Below are positions 12,009 to 22,599 of a stretch of DNA of 64,000 nt, piece after piece. Position 1 is the stretch's first letter. Every line of letters begins with the position of its first letter. This DNA is from Gliomastix tumulicola (Eukaryota; Ascomycota; Sordariomycetes; Hypocreales; Bionectriaceae), in the NCBI GenBank assembly GCA_001599755.1, contig BCHX01000007.1, positions 3,472,001-3,536,000 on the forward strand, written 5' to 3'. The translations under genes and the position numbers were made by a program. The notes under the pieces are model-generated. The model saw only the letters and a program-made list of their open reading frames with translations. It searched no databases and had not been told where the DNA came from.

Positions 12009-14959
12009 TCAGTACGTAGAAAGTCCTGATAAAAGGTCCTGGATGGCGAGAGGAAGCTGGTCGCCTCGCCATCCTGGGTCTATTGGCTCCAGATCACCCA
12101 ATGCTGATGTCGGGTCGAAATCCGGGCTGAGGTCATGAGAAGGCAACGACATCATCTCGAACATGGACTGACTCGCGTCACTCCCGTCCTCGTTGCTCAT
12201 AGTTTGAGGAGAGATAGGCAGCTGAAGATCTAGACAGGTACCTTGACACGAATGAGGGACGGAGAATCCTTGATGCTGGTCTTGCGTATGGCCATTTGTG
12301 CCATGTGCAAGGACGGTCGGCAAACCGCAATTTTGGGAGAGCATCAGATGCGGACCGGTTGAGTCATTAGCCAAGCTCGGAATTGCGCTGCAATTTGGTT
12401 CAACCGTCGTCATGGTGGTCGAAATTCCTGTGCGTGTCAAGTTGAACTCCATTCGATTCTCTGGACTGCGGCCAAGATCGATATTTGCTAATTTCACTGT
12501 CAGCGATATCTCACACGAAATAATATTCATCCTAGCACTTACCCCCGCCACGGGGCCCGACGAGGGACGATTCATTATCAGCGCATTCTTCGGCAGTATC
12601 TGGGATCCAAGACGACGCCGTTTTACGTCTGTTGAGGGATGCGGATGCCCTTGCCGCATCTCGTGTGGCAGAGCTAGTATCAATAACTTCGCTCTGGAAA
12701 TATGCCTCTAGTTGGACTTCTAGAGATTCAAGGTTCTGCTGGAGGGCAGTCTTGGTGTCCCAGAAGTCGGCACAGCGCTTATATGTCAGGTACAGAACAT
12801 CGAAGCGAGACTTGATGAGACACGACTTGGCCGGCGGCTGCTCGACGTACTTGCGTACAAGCTGGACCGCAGAGGCGAGCCATATCGTGCTAAGAAGAAG
12901 CGGGTTGATATGTTGAACATGCTCCTCGCAGCATCGGTTGACGATGGACAGGATGTTATCGGCAGCCTCGAAGTACTCCGACCAGGATGACATGGGACTG
13001 TCGGCTGTCGTCGTGAGCCGTTTATTGGTCCATTCCTCGCTCACCGGCTCGCGAAAGAGGTCGTATCGGTAGATCATCAGACGAGCAAGCTGGGTCATGA
13101 CGAAAATGTTGTAGATGTGACAGTGCAGCTGGCGATGGGATGATGACTTCCCTGCCGGTGACTGATCGAAGCTTAGATACTGCGCGCGGAATCGGAGATG
13201 AGATGGCAGGGCGAGCGTAAAGCACTGAACGGCGTTTCGCAGCATCTCAAGCTCTTGTAGCGTATTTGTATCATCCGTCCCCGAGTCACCACGCCGTCCG
13301 CCTCGTTGGCTTGTGTTTGGATCAAAGCGAGCTCTGTGCGGTCTGGACAGATTCTGCGCGTCCTTCATGAGCGAGTTGATGATGATGTACCATGCTTTCG
13401 GGGACTCGTTGTTGCTGGATTGTAAAGACTTCCAGCGCTGCACCGGGTCTCTTTCCAGGAACGCACTGGGCGTGGGTTGATCATGAAACCAGAAATGATC
13501 GTCAACAGGGAGATATGTCTCCATGAGTGTCCAGCTGACGGCGGGAGGCGTGCGCTTGATGGCGCTGGCAAAGACATCCATCTCCCAGATTGCCCACCAA
13601 GCGCGACGTTTCTCCTCTTCATCTCGCCATTCGAGTGGGCTTTGGTGGCGAATCGAGTCTATGTCGTTGTGGGCGTCAATCAGATGAAGATCCAGCTCAT
13701 ACGCAAGCCGGATACACAGGCCCAGCGATCTCCAAGCCTTCCCGTGCACGCCTCGGGTCAGCTGGCAGTGCGTAGCGATGATGAGTGCTTGGACAACGCA
13801 GATTGGAGGCGGCTCATCGTCGCACTCGGCAATTGCCTCGTCGACCAGCTGGAGGGCCTTTTGTAGGAACACGCCAGGCTCGGGATAGTTGTTTGGGACG
13901 ATCGCCGGATCCATGATGGGGAAGCTGTGACTCTCTGCTCGGCCAAAGTAAGCGGCATAGCCGATCATTGCTGCCAGAAGTGCACAGAGCTGAGTGGACG
14001 ATGTGATGTTTGTCAACTTGTCGTGGAACGAAGGTTGGTGGAAAAGATTAATCGCAACCATGTTGTTGAAGTAGCCTTGAATCCTACATCAAAGGATATC
14101 AGTACCTCCTGTATAGCTGATTGACACCAGGTATTGTATGAGCCGGCATGACTTACATTCTCTCAGCTAGGTCAACAGGAACACCTAGAGACTGGCAGGC
14201 GTTTTGAAGCACCGGCTCATGCACCTGACCTCGGCTGTCTTTCCCTGGCGATTGGTCCTTCTCTGTTGTCGATGTCTCGTCGTGATAGGGATGTAGAATG
14301 AACGACAGGTCTTGCATATTCAGCCTAGAGTTTCGTCTCGGCGAGTGGTATCTTGGGGTCTGCCAGTCATCGTGACTGAATGATCCAGGCTGCGCTTCAT
14401 CTATGCGGGAGCTGCCATGGGTTGAATCGTCTGCAACGAATATCGAACTACTCGGCGACAGGGGAGAGTGCGCCTGCTGGCGCGTCTCCGTCTCCGTGTC
14501 TTGGGTATCTTGTCGGCCTTGTTCCCGAAGCTGATGTCGCCGCCGCCTGGCTCCTCTGCTTCCGACATTGCGCTGCTTCTTTGTGCCTTTGATTTTACAA
14601 CGGATTAGCACTTTGTCAATGAATTGATGGAATCAGTCGTACCGATTTTGGGGCCTGGTTTGCGGGCTTTGTGCGGATATTCGCATTCCTGACCGGTCTG
14701 CTCGCAAACACGACAATGAGGAATCTCGCGGTCACTGGCTCCGAGTATTGTCAGTGTGCGGAACATCGAGACGACAGCTACTTTTGGGGCCTCACCATCT
14801 CACTTTGCGCCTTCAAGTTTCAGCGGGTGTTAGCTTACTCCTCCACGATCCAGTCTGGGCCGTTCGGGTGTTCTCTGCTCACCTTCGACAGCTGTAACAC
14901 GCAATTTCTCGGCGGCGCATCTCGCCGTCACCTCGACTATCAGCAGTTTCCTGCCACAT
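12009..14959 (-). CDS. Zn2Cys6 transcription factor of the aromatic cluster
   Basis: Six exons: 14959-14883, 14810-14796, 14734-14643, 14586-14157, 14083-12543 and 12496-12009, encoding 880 residues. The next in-frame ATG, 14920, would shorten the protein by 13. The zinc cluster is split over the first three exons and, once joined, reads C-x2-C-x6-C-x6-C-x2-C-x6-C, starting at CYSCRRRK. The 15-nt second exon supplies the third Cys region. The remainder is a fungal-specific transcription factor domain (middle homology region) with QGYFNNM...HQPSFH and a WAIWEMDVFAS helix, and an acidic, Ser/Asp/Leu-rich C-terminus that could be an activation domain. Lying between the monooxygenase and the hydrolase, it is the natural candidate regulator of the cluster. 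Its own promoter carries a tandem 11-mer. Confidence 0.87.
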
Positions 14960-15529
14960 CACGAGTTGTCGTAGTATCGTAGCTGTCGTATTGCTCGGCC
15001 TCTTCCACTTCAGGACTGACACAGCAGGGACTTTGGTGACATGTCAGGGACTCAGGGCACATGTCAGGGCGGACGAAGGATCCTTTAATCAGCCAGTCCA
15101 CATGGGAAAATTATCCACTTCCCCACGTCCCTGTTGGCACTGGCAAGGGCTCTCTCTAGTTACGAGATCTCGTGGCCCAGGTTATTGCCAGGGGCCTCTT
15201 CAGTGCGGGGTTTCCAGGCGTGAGCAGCTAGCGATCCAGCTATTTGGCCAAGGAGGTTTGCCCAGGAGCCTGGTTGGTCCCTGCCTCGAGGATGGTGACG
15301 TATTCGGACCCCAGACTGGCTTAGATAATACATGACTGACAGTCCCATGACCTCAAGTACGTGGCCAGAGCTCCCTGTCCTCGTGGTCCCACTGGTCCTA
15401 CCTCACCGTCCACTCGGGATATCTTTTCCAGCTTCACCCAGAGATGGGCCGAAGTCTCCCCGCCAGGCAGCATGCTAAAATTATTGGCAATGGCATTCCT
15501 GAGATTGGTCTAGCTAGCGTCTAGTTGTA
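14960..15529. promoter_or_regulatory. Promoter of the cluster regulator, with tandem ACATGTCAGGG
   Basis: Two exact copies of ACATGTCAGGG at 15039-15049 and 15059-15069, exactly 20 bp apart, 80-110 bases upstream of the start at 14959. A spacing of two helical turns suits a dimeric or paired binding site, perhaps autoregulatory. The rest of the region to 15529 is the 3' flank of the hydrolase gene, with no other feature seen. Confidence 0.45.
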
Positions 15530-16599
15530 CTAGGTCTCGTAGTGGACGGTATTGATCAGCGTTCCGATGCGTTCTACCTCTACCCGCATGTCATCACCAT
15601 CGCGCAGCACGATTTTGGGATTGCGCATCGCCCCGATCCCCGGTCCAGTGCCTGTCATGATGATGGTCCCGCGCTCTAGCGTTGTGCCCTGGGACAGAAA
15701 AGAGATGGTCGTCGCGATGTCGAATATCATTTCCCTGCGTGGTCACTCGGTCAGCTCCCCATCCGGTTTCTCTTCGGGTAAAGGGCAAAACGTACGCCGT
15801 GTTCGAGTCCTGCACCGTCTCACCGTTCACGATCGCCTTGATGCCAAGCGTATGGGGATCGCCGATGGCAGATGGCGAAACAAGCACAGGCCCAATGGGA
15901 CAAGACCCGTCGAGACCTATAAGACACGTCAACGAGGGGTGGATCTAGAGCGGCACAGCAGCTGGCGGCGGGTGAAGTGCGGGTGAAGTCACGTACCCTT
16001 GGAGAAGCACCATTGGGTGTTCTTCATCTGCTGCGTGCGGGCGCTGACGTCGTTGCTGGCGGTGTAACCAAGCACGTAGTCCAGGGCCTGCTCCTTGGGA
16101 ATATCTCGGCCCGTTTTGGATATGACCACGGACAGCTCCGCTTCGTAGTCACTTGAGCCGTCCTGTGCAATCTTGGGCACTGGAATCCGGGCAGGTGCTG
16201 GCCCGTTCAGCGCTGTCCGTGGCTTGATGAACAGCACAGGAACATCGGGGATCGGCATGTTTGCTTCCTTCGCATGGTCACGGTAGTTCAGGCCGAGGCA
16301 TCTGATCAGAGGGACCTCGTCCTCTCGGAGGGGGGACAGGAGCTTTTGATATGGTCAGCGACGGTTCCTGATGGCTGGCTATTACCGGGCTCTCCTCCAC
16401 GCACTTGTGAAATCGTCAGCGACTTGTCCGTGACCACCCCGTCAAAGACACTGCCCTGGATGAGCTTGGCGGTGACAGTTTCGCCAGCCTCGAGTGCAAG
16501 GCCAACATCAGGCCATTTCTCCGAGTCGACCTGCCCCAGATGGCTGCGGCCGTCTTCCTTGGCCAGAAAGCGGACGAGATGGGTCCACTGCGACCCCAT
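15530..16599 (-). CDS. Fumarylacetoacetate-hydrolase-family enzyme
   Basis: Four exons: 16599-16405, 16342-15997, 15916-15796 and 15734-15530, encoding 288 residues. The conserved core is clear: LLSPL...DVPLIRCLGLNYRDHAKEA, FIKPRTALNG, DYEAELSVVI (metal-binding acidic residues), GYTASNDVSAR and a C-terminal GTIIMTGTGPGIG. Family members hydrolyse C-C bonds of acylpyruvates or hydrate/decarboxylate 2-hydroxydienoates, both steps that follow aromatic ring opening. With the extradiol dioxygenase nearby, hydrolysis or hydration of the meta-cleavage product is the likely role. The upstream region has ATGCTCCGGA at 16843-16852, shared with the dioxygenase/monooxygenase promoter. Probably cytosolic. 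Confidence 0.88.
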
Positions 16600-17325
16600 G
16601 TTGAAATTGTAGTGATGATTGTAACGGTGGATATATGCTGTCTGCAGGAGCCAGGGAGGCCGTGATGCGACTGTACTATCGTTATTTATCTGTTCAACGG
16701 TGAACAATGCCCATCAACGGCATGTCCCATCGGACCAACTTCGGCAACTCTCGCATATACGCCGGGACGATGGCCGCAGCGTTGCATCCGTTCTCGGCAC
16801 CGAGAATGCCGTCTCGGGATAACTGCCACATGCACGGGAGAGATGCTCCGGACGGGAGCTAGCTCGGCCGATCAACTTTCGCCCCTGGCACGCTGCTTAT
16901 TTTGCTTTCAAATCAAGCTTCATGACATCGATATTCTTTCGTAAGACGGTCACGCAGAAGCGCACTGTGGATTTTGATCGTACGTTAGTGATCACGACTA
17001 GGCAGCCGGACCATTCGATCATCGATCGCTGGAGCACAGATGACCCGAGCACACGAGTCACTGGGGGCCGAAATGCTGGGTATGTTGTCATCCAACCGGC
17101 TCTTCATCGGGATACCGCACGGCTCTCCCACGTCAATACGGCATCCTCCGGCCATCCTCAATCTTTGCAAGTCTACCAGAGTCTCTTAGGGAAGCATTTG
17201 GATCTCCTGGACTGAAGCAAAATTCTAACACTTTGCCACTTCCAACACTGTAGCCCAGCTTGTCTTGAAGCGTCACGATGTTCCAGCATGGCCTACATTC
17301 TCATCTTAGTGCTTTGATACGCCTA
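16600..17325. other. Hydrolase promoter and unique DNA bordering the transposon
   Basis: Normal-composition DNA with no supported gene. It holds ATGCTCCGGA at 16843-16852, about 245 bases upstream of the hydrolase start, and ends with CCTA (17322-17325), the left target-site copy of the retrotransposon. Confidence 0.5.
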
Positions 17326-17552
17326 TGTCAGAAGCCAGTTCACTATTTACCCTAGACCTAAGTAGGGAAGTCATATAGAGGGAGATAAAGTATAAAAGAA
17401 GGCTAAATAGTTAAACCTAGTAGAAGCCTTAGAGATTAATATAATTATACACCTACCCCTAGCTATATATTTACTAGTATATTACACTTAATATACTACC
17501 TTTTATATACCCTTTTACCTTTCTTATTTTATTCTAAGACCTAATCTTAATA
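17326..17552 (+). repeat. 5' LTR (227 bp)
   Basis: Aligns without gaps to 24713-24939. The two copies differ at 20 positions, all C/T or G/A. At the first ten differing sites (offsets 2-103) this copy keeps C or G; at the last ten (offsets 119-226) it has T or A. Its last two bases are TA where the 3' LTR keeps CA. Confidence 0.93.
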
Positions 17553-19035
17553 AGTTAATCTCTCTTAATTTATTATAAAAGAGAAAGTTATCTAAGGTAT
17601 ATAAATAGCTAAGTATAAATAGCTTACTTCTAGTATAATTTTAACTACCTAGGTAAAAGAAAGTAGCTTAAATACCCCCTAAAGTATAAGAAGTATATCT
17701 TTTATATAGTAATTAAATAATACTTAAGCTATTAATATATTATAAGAAGATTAAGATTTTATTAACCCCCTAATATTAATAAAACCTTTAATTAAATTAA
17801 TTATTTATATTAAGAATACTTTACTTAAATTATATAAAGGTAGTAAAGAAGTAAAAATAATAAACTCTTATTTAAACTATTAAGCTTTTATTAGGAGATT
17901 AATAAATAAAGAACCTTATTATAATAAAGAGAAATAATATATTAATAAATATATTAATTAATTTAAAGTTATATTATAACTTAACTAGAAGTATATTTAT
18001 TTAATTATTTTTAAAGAAGAAGGTAATCTTAATATAGAAGAATAATAAAGGGTTAACCCTCCTTTTATTAATTAATTTAAGTAACCTTATATTAATAACT
18101 AAATAAAGGTCTTATTTATAGCCCCTAAGTATTATAGTAAAAGTTAAATAAAACTTTAAATCTTTATTATTAAATATAAAGATCTTTTTTATATAAACCT
18201 TAAGAGTTTTAATATTTTATATTATAAAATTATATTAACTATAAATAGTTTTTAAGGAGAAATTAAATAGTAATAAATTACTTATATAGTTTATAATAAT
18301 AATAATATTTATAATTATACCTAGGAAGACCTTAAGATATAAATATAGAATAGTCTTAGTAATAAATTAATTTACACTTATAAAGTTATAGGTAAGCTAG
18401 AAGTTCTCTATTAGTAACCTAAGTAATTATTTTAAGCTTTCCTTAACCTTTAAGAGGCTATTAAAGTAGAGTTACCTAGGGAGAAGCTTAATTTATATTA
18501 TATTAACTAAATCTTATACTATTTTATATTAATAATAAAATTACTAGTTATTAACTAAAGTATCCCTAATACTATATAGGTGTTATACTAATAAAGAGTT
18601 ATAGCTAAGATACTACTAGGTGTATATACCTTAGCTTATAACTTAATTTATATATTTAAAACTATTAGACTTAACCTAGTTACTTTACTATCTATTAATA
18701 ATAACTATAGTATAACTAGGTAGTAACCTAGTAGTTTAATATACTAAAAATATAATAGGGCTTATTATTATAATATATACCCTAAATCTAGTTATTACTA
18801 TAATTAAATAAATTATATAGTAGCTAAGTATAAAAATATACTTAAGGGAACTTAACTACTTAACTAAGGCTTATATATTAATACTTTACTATATACTTCT
18901 TATAAATCTACTAGAGGTAACCCTAATAAGGAACTAGTAGTATATTATATCTAGGAATATATAAGCTAGAAAAGTAAATAAATAAAGTAAAAGATAAGGT
19001 TATAGCTAAAAGGTAGCTAAATTATAATAATAATA

Positions 19036-22000
19036 TTACTAAATTCTAGTATTAACTATAACTTATTACACCTTTACTTTATACTTAATAAATTAGTCCT
19101 ACTAATTAGCTTATTATTAAAGTTACTATTTATAAATATATTAATTATATTATTTAAGGGGGAATTTATAAGGGTAATAGAGTTAAAAGATAACTAAGGT
19201 ATAGTAAAGAAATAGTTAACTTACCTTATAGTTATAGAGATTAAAGAGAATATAATTATTAACTTACTTTAATTTAAGTTAATTAATCTTATTATTTTAT
19301 TTAAATATAATTATTAAAACTACTTATTAGTTATTAAAGATATCTTTATTACTATAAGTTTAAAGTAAGCTTACTATAATACTTAAAATATAATTTATAT
19401 AGTAGTACTTATTAAGAAGTTAAACCTTAAAAATAATAAAGGGGAAATTAAAAATTAGAAGCTACTTAATAGTAAACCTATAGTAAAGTTACTACTAGAA
19501 TATAATAACTTTATAAATATATTTAATAATAATACTATAGCTATACTTCTACTACTTAAAAGAAGAATATACTTTATTAAGCTAAAAGAAGGGAAGGTTT
19601 CACCTTAGAGATCTATATATACTTTTACTAAGAAAAAGCTAGAAGTTCTTAAAAAGTATATTAATAAAGTACTATAACTTAGCTAAATTTAGTAGTTAAT
19701 TAATCTATTAAGTATATTAATCCTTTTTATATTAAAGAAAGAAGGGAAGCTATAACTTTATATTAATTATAAGGTATTAAACTAAATAACTTATAAGAAT
19801 TATACCCCCTTACCCCTAATAAATTAAGTCTTTAATACTTTATAGTATACTAAAGTATATATAAAGATTAACCTAAAGGATATATATTACTAGCTATATA
19901 TTAGTAAAGGAAATAAATAGAAGATAGCTTTTTAATATTACTATAAATATTTTAAGTATTATATTATACTCTTTAATTTAACTAATACTTTAGCTACCTT
20001 TTAAGAGTATATTAATAATACCTTATATAAATATATTAATATAATTTATATAGTTTACCTAAATAATATCCTAGTATATAGTAATAATTATATTAAATAT
20101 ATATTATATATTTACTAGGTACTAGAGAAGTTATAATAGTATAAATTATATATTAATTTAGAGAAGTATAAATTCTTAATTATATAGGTATTCTTCTTAG
20201 GGTTTATTATATCTCCTAGAGGCCTTTATATAAAGTAAAAATATATTAAAGTTATAGTAAAGTAGCTAATTTTAACTAGTATTAGGGAGGTATAATTCTT
20301 CCTTAGCTTTATAAACTACTATTAATAGTTTATTAAGAACTATAGTTATATTATAGTACTCTTTATAGACCTTATAAAGAGCTTAGTAAGAGGGATCTTA
20401 TAACTTAAGAGCTATAAAAGAGTAGTATTTAATAAGTTAAAATAGAAATTCCTTAAGGAACTTATATTAGTTTATTATAACCTAGAACTACTAATAAGGA
20501 TTAAAATAAATACCTTTAACTATATAATTAATATAGTCTTAGTATAAAAATAGTAAGAAGCTTAATATCCTATAGCTTATATATCTTATAAATTAAAAAA
20601 GATTAAACTTTAATATTTAATACTAAATATAGAGATATTAATTATAATAACTTCCTTTAAGGTATAGAGATACTATTTAATATATATTAATAAGGTAATA
20701 ATTATTATAAATTACTTTAATTAGTTATTTAATAGAGAAACCTAAGCTATTTAGTAGATAGGTGTAAGTATTAGACTATTTAGCACTATTTAACTTTAAA
20801 ATTAAGTACTAACTAAATTACTTAAATTTAGTAAATATATTATTATAAATAGTAGGGTTAAGAGATTAAGAAGAGTTAAATTATTTAAGGTATAGCTACT
20901 TACTAGTATTCTTATAGTAATTTTACTAAGAGAGACTAAAGGATATAAAATAATTAGTATAAATAATAATACTTTAACCTATAGGGTTCTTTATTTATAT
21001 AGTTATTAGGTTATACCTAGAGACTATTTATTATACTTATAGGGTAGTAATTATAATTATATAGGGAGCCTAGCTTTAGTATATACTTAATAGGGTAACT
21101 AGAGGAAGAATATCTAGTAATATTATAGGGGATTTATTAAAGTACTACTATAACCTTATAAATTATAAGTAGAATCTTTACTTCACTATAGCTAATACTT
21201 AATAAAAGGATATTTTTATTAAGAGGCTAAAGAAAAGAGGAAACCTAAATAAGATAACTAGAGGGCTAAAGAAGGGATACTTCTAAGTTACTACTAGTAG
21301 ATAGTTAATACTCTTTAGGAACTATATTTATATACCTTAAGGATTAAGGTTTAAAGTATTAAGTTTATTTTATAATAATATAACTATAAATTATTAGGGA
21401 GTTTACTATATACTTATAAGAATAATACTATATTATTACTAATATAAAATAAAATAGAATATTAAATAGTATATTTAAACTTATAATATATATTAAAAGA
21501 TTAAGCTAAGGCTATATTAACCTTATAGAGTACTTATTACTTTACTACTACTTATATATTTATTTAAGGAAATATTAATAAACTTTATTATAAGTTTATT
21601 AAGTATTAAAAGATATAGCTATAAGACTTTAAATTTAATATTAGTAATAGTAAATTAGTTTATAAAGTATACCCTTTATATATTAATATTAAAGAGTATT
21701 ACTAGTAATAAACTAATAAGGTTATTCTTATAGTATATATTTAGTTAATATAAAATACTTAGTAGTATTATTTTAGATTATAGAAGTCTCTTTATAAGTT
21801 AATTCTAGTGAAGTTTTTATAATCTATTAATATATAAGAGGTACCTTAGTATTACTTTCCACCTATAAATAAATAGCTAAATAAAGAGGTAGAATTAAAA
21901 CTTAAAATATTACTTATAGGCCTTTTATAATAGAGATTAACTTAACTAGAATATAAGGCTTCTACTTAGGGAATTTATATATAATATAATAAAATACTTA

Positions 22001-22580
22001 GCTACTAGTAAATCCTTAGTAAAGTTACTATAAGGTTTCTAGCCCTATAGTCTAAGGGTATTATTATTAAAGTTAAAATAAATTATAGTAATAATAGAGA
22101 AGAGAGTTAAATAAATATAAAAGATATAGAAAGATATAATAATTATACTATAAAAGTTAAGTAAGGATTATATAAAGTAATATAATAAAAAAAGGATTAT
22201 AAAAAGGCTAAAAATAAATAATTAAGTTTTAATTTTAACTAAGAACTTAAACTTATAGTAATTTAATAGGAAACTAATAATAAAGTTTATAGAATTTTAC
22301 TAGATTATAAAGTATATACTAAGTAGCTTAATATATAAGTTATACTTATTATTAACTTTAAAGATTTATAATATATTTAATATTATAGCCTTAAAGCTAT
22401 ATATTAGCTATAATAATACTTTAAGTAAGCTAGTAAATTACCTATTTAAGAATAATAAAATATTTAAAGTTAAGTAAATTATTAACTATAAGTTTAAAGG
22501 TAAAAAATACCTTTACTTAATAAAGTGGAAAAAATATTCTAAGGAAAATAATATTTAATTAAAGAAGTTAATATTTATTA
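19036..22580 (+). pseudogene. Decayed pol region: protease, RT, RNase H, integrase, chromodomain
   Basis: Directly readable relics: LLNSSINYN at 19036-19062, where an aspartic protease would have D-S-G-A; INLKDIYY at 19867-19890 and YLNN at 20056-20067, where an RT would have its Y-L-D-D catalytic box (both Asp codons converted to Asn by G-to-A changes); YPIAYISYKLKK near 20565-20600, matching RNase H; an integrase-like N-terminal zone near 21.35-21.45 kb; and YLYLIKWKKYS at about 22508-22540, the signature of a chromodomain. Each is interrupted by in-frame stops within a few codons. Family assignment rests on these motif positions and their order. Confidence 0.8.
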
Positions 22581-22599
22581 ATATAATAATAATAAATAA

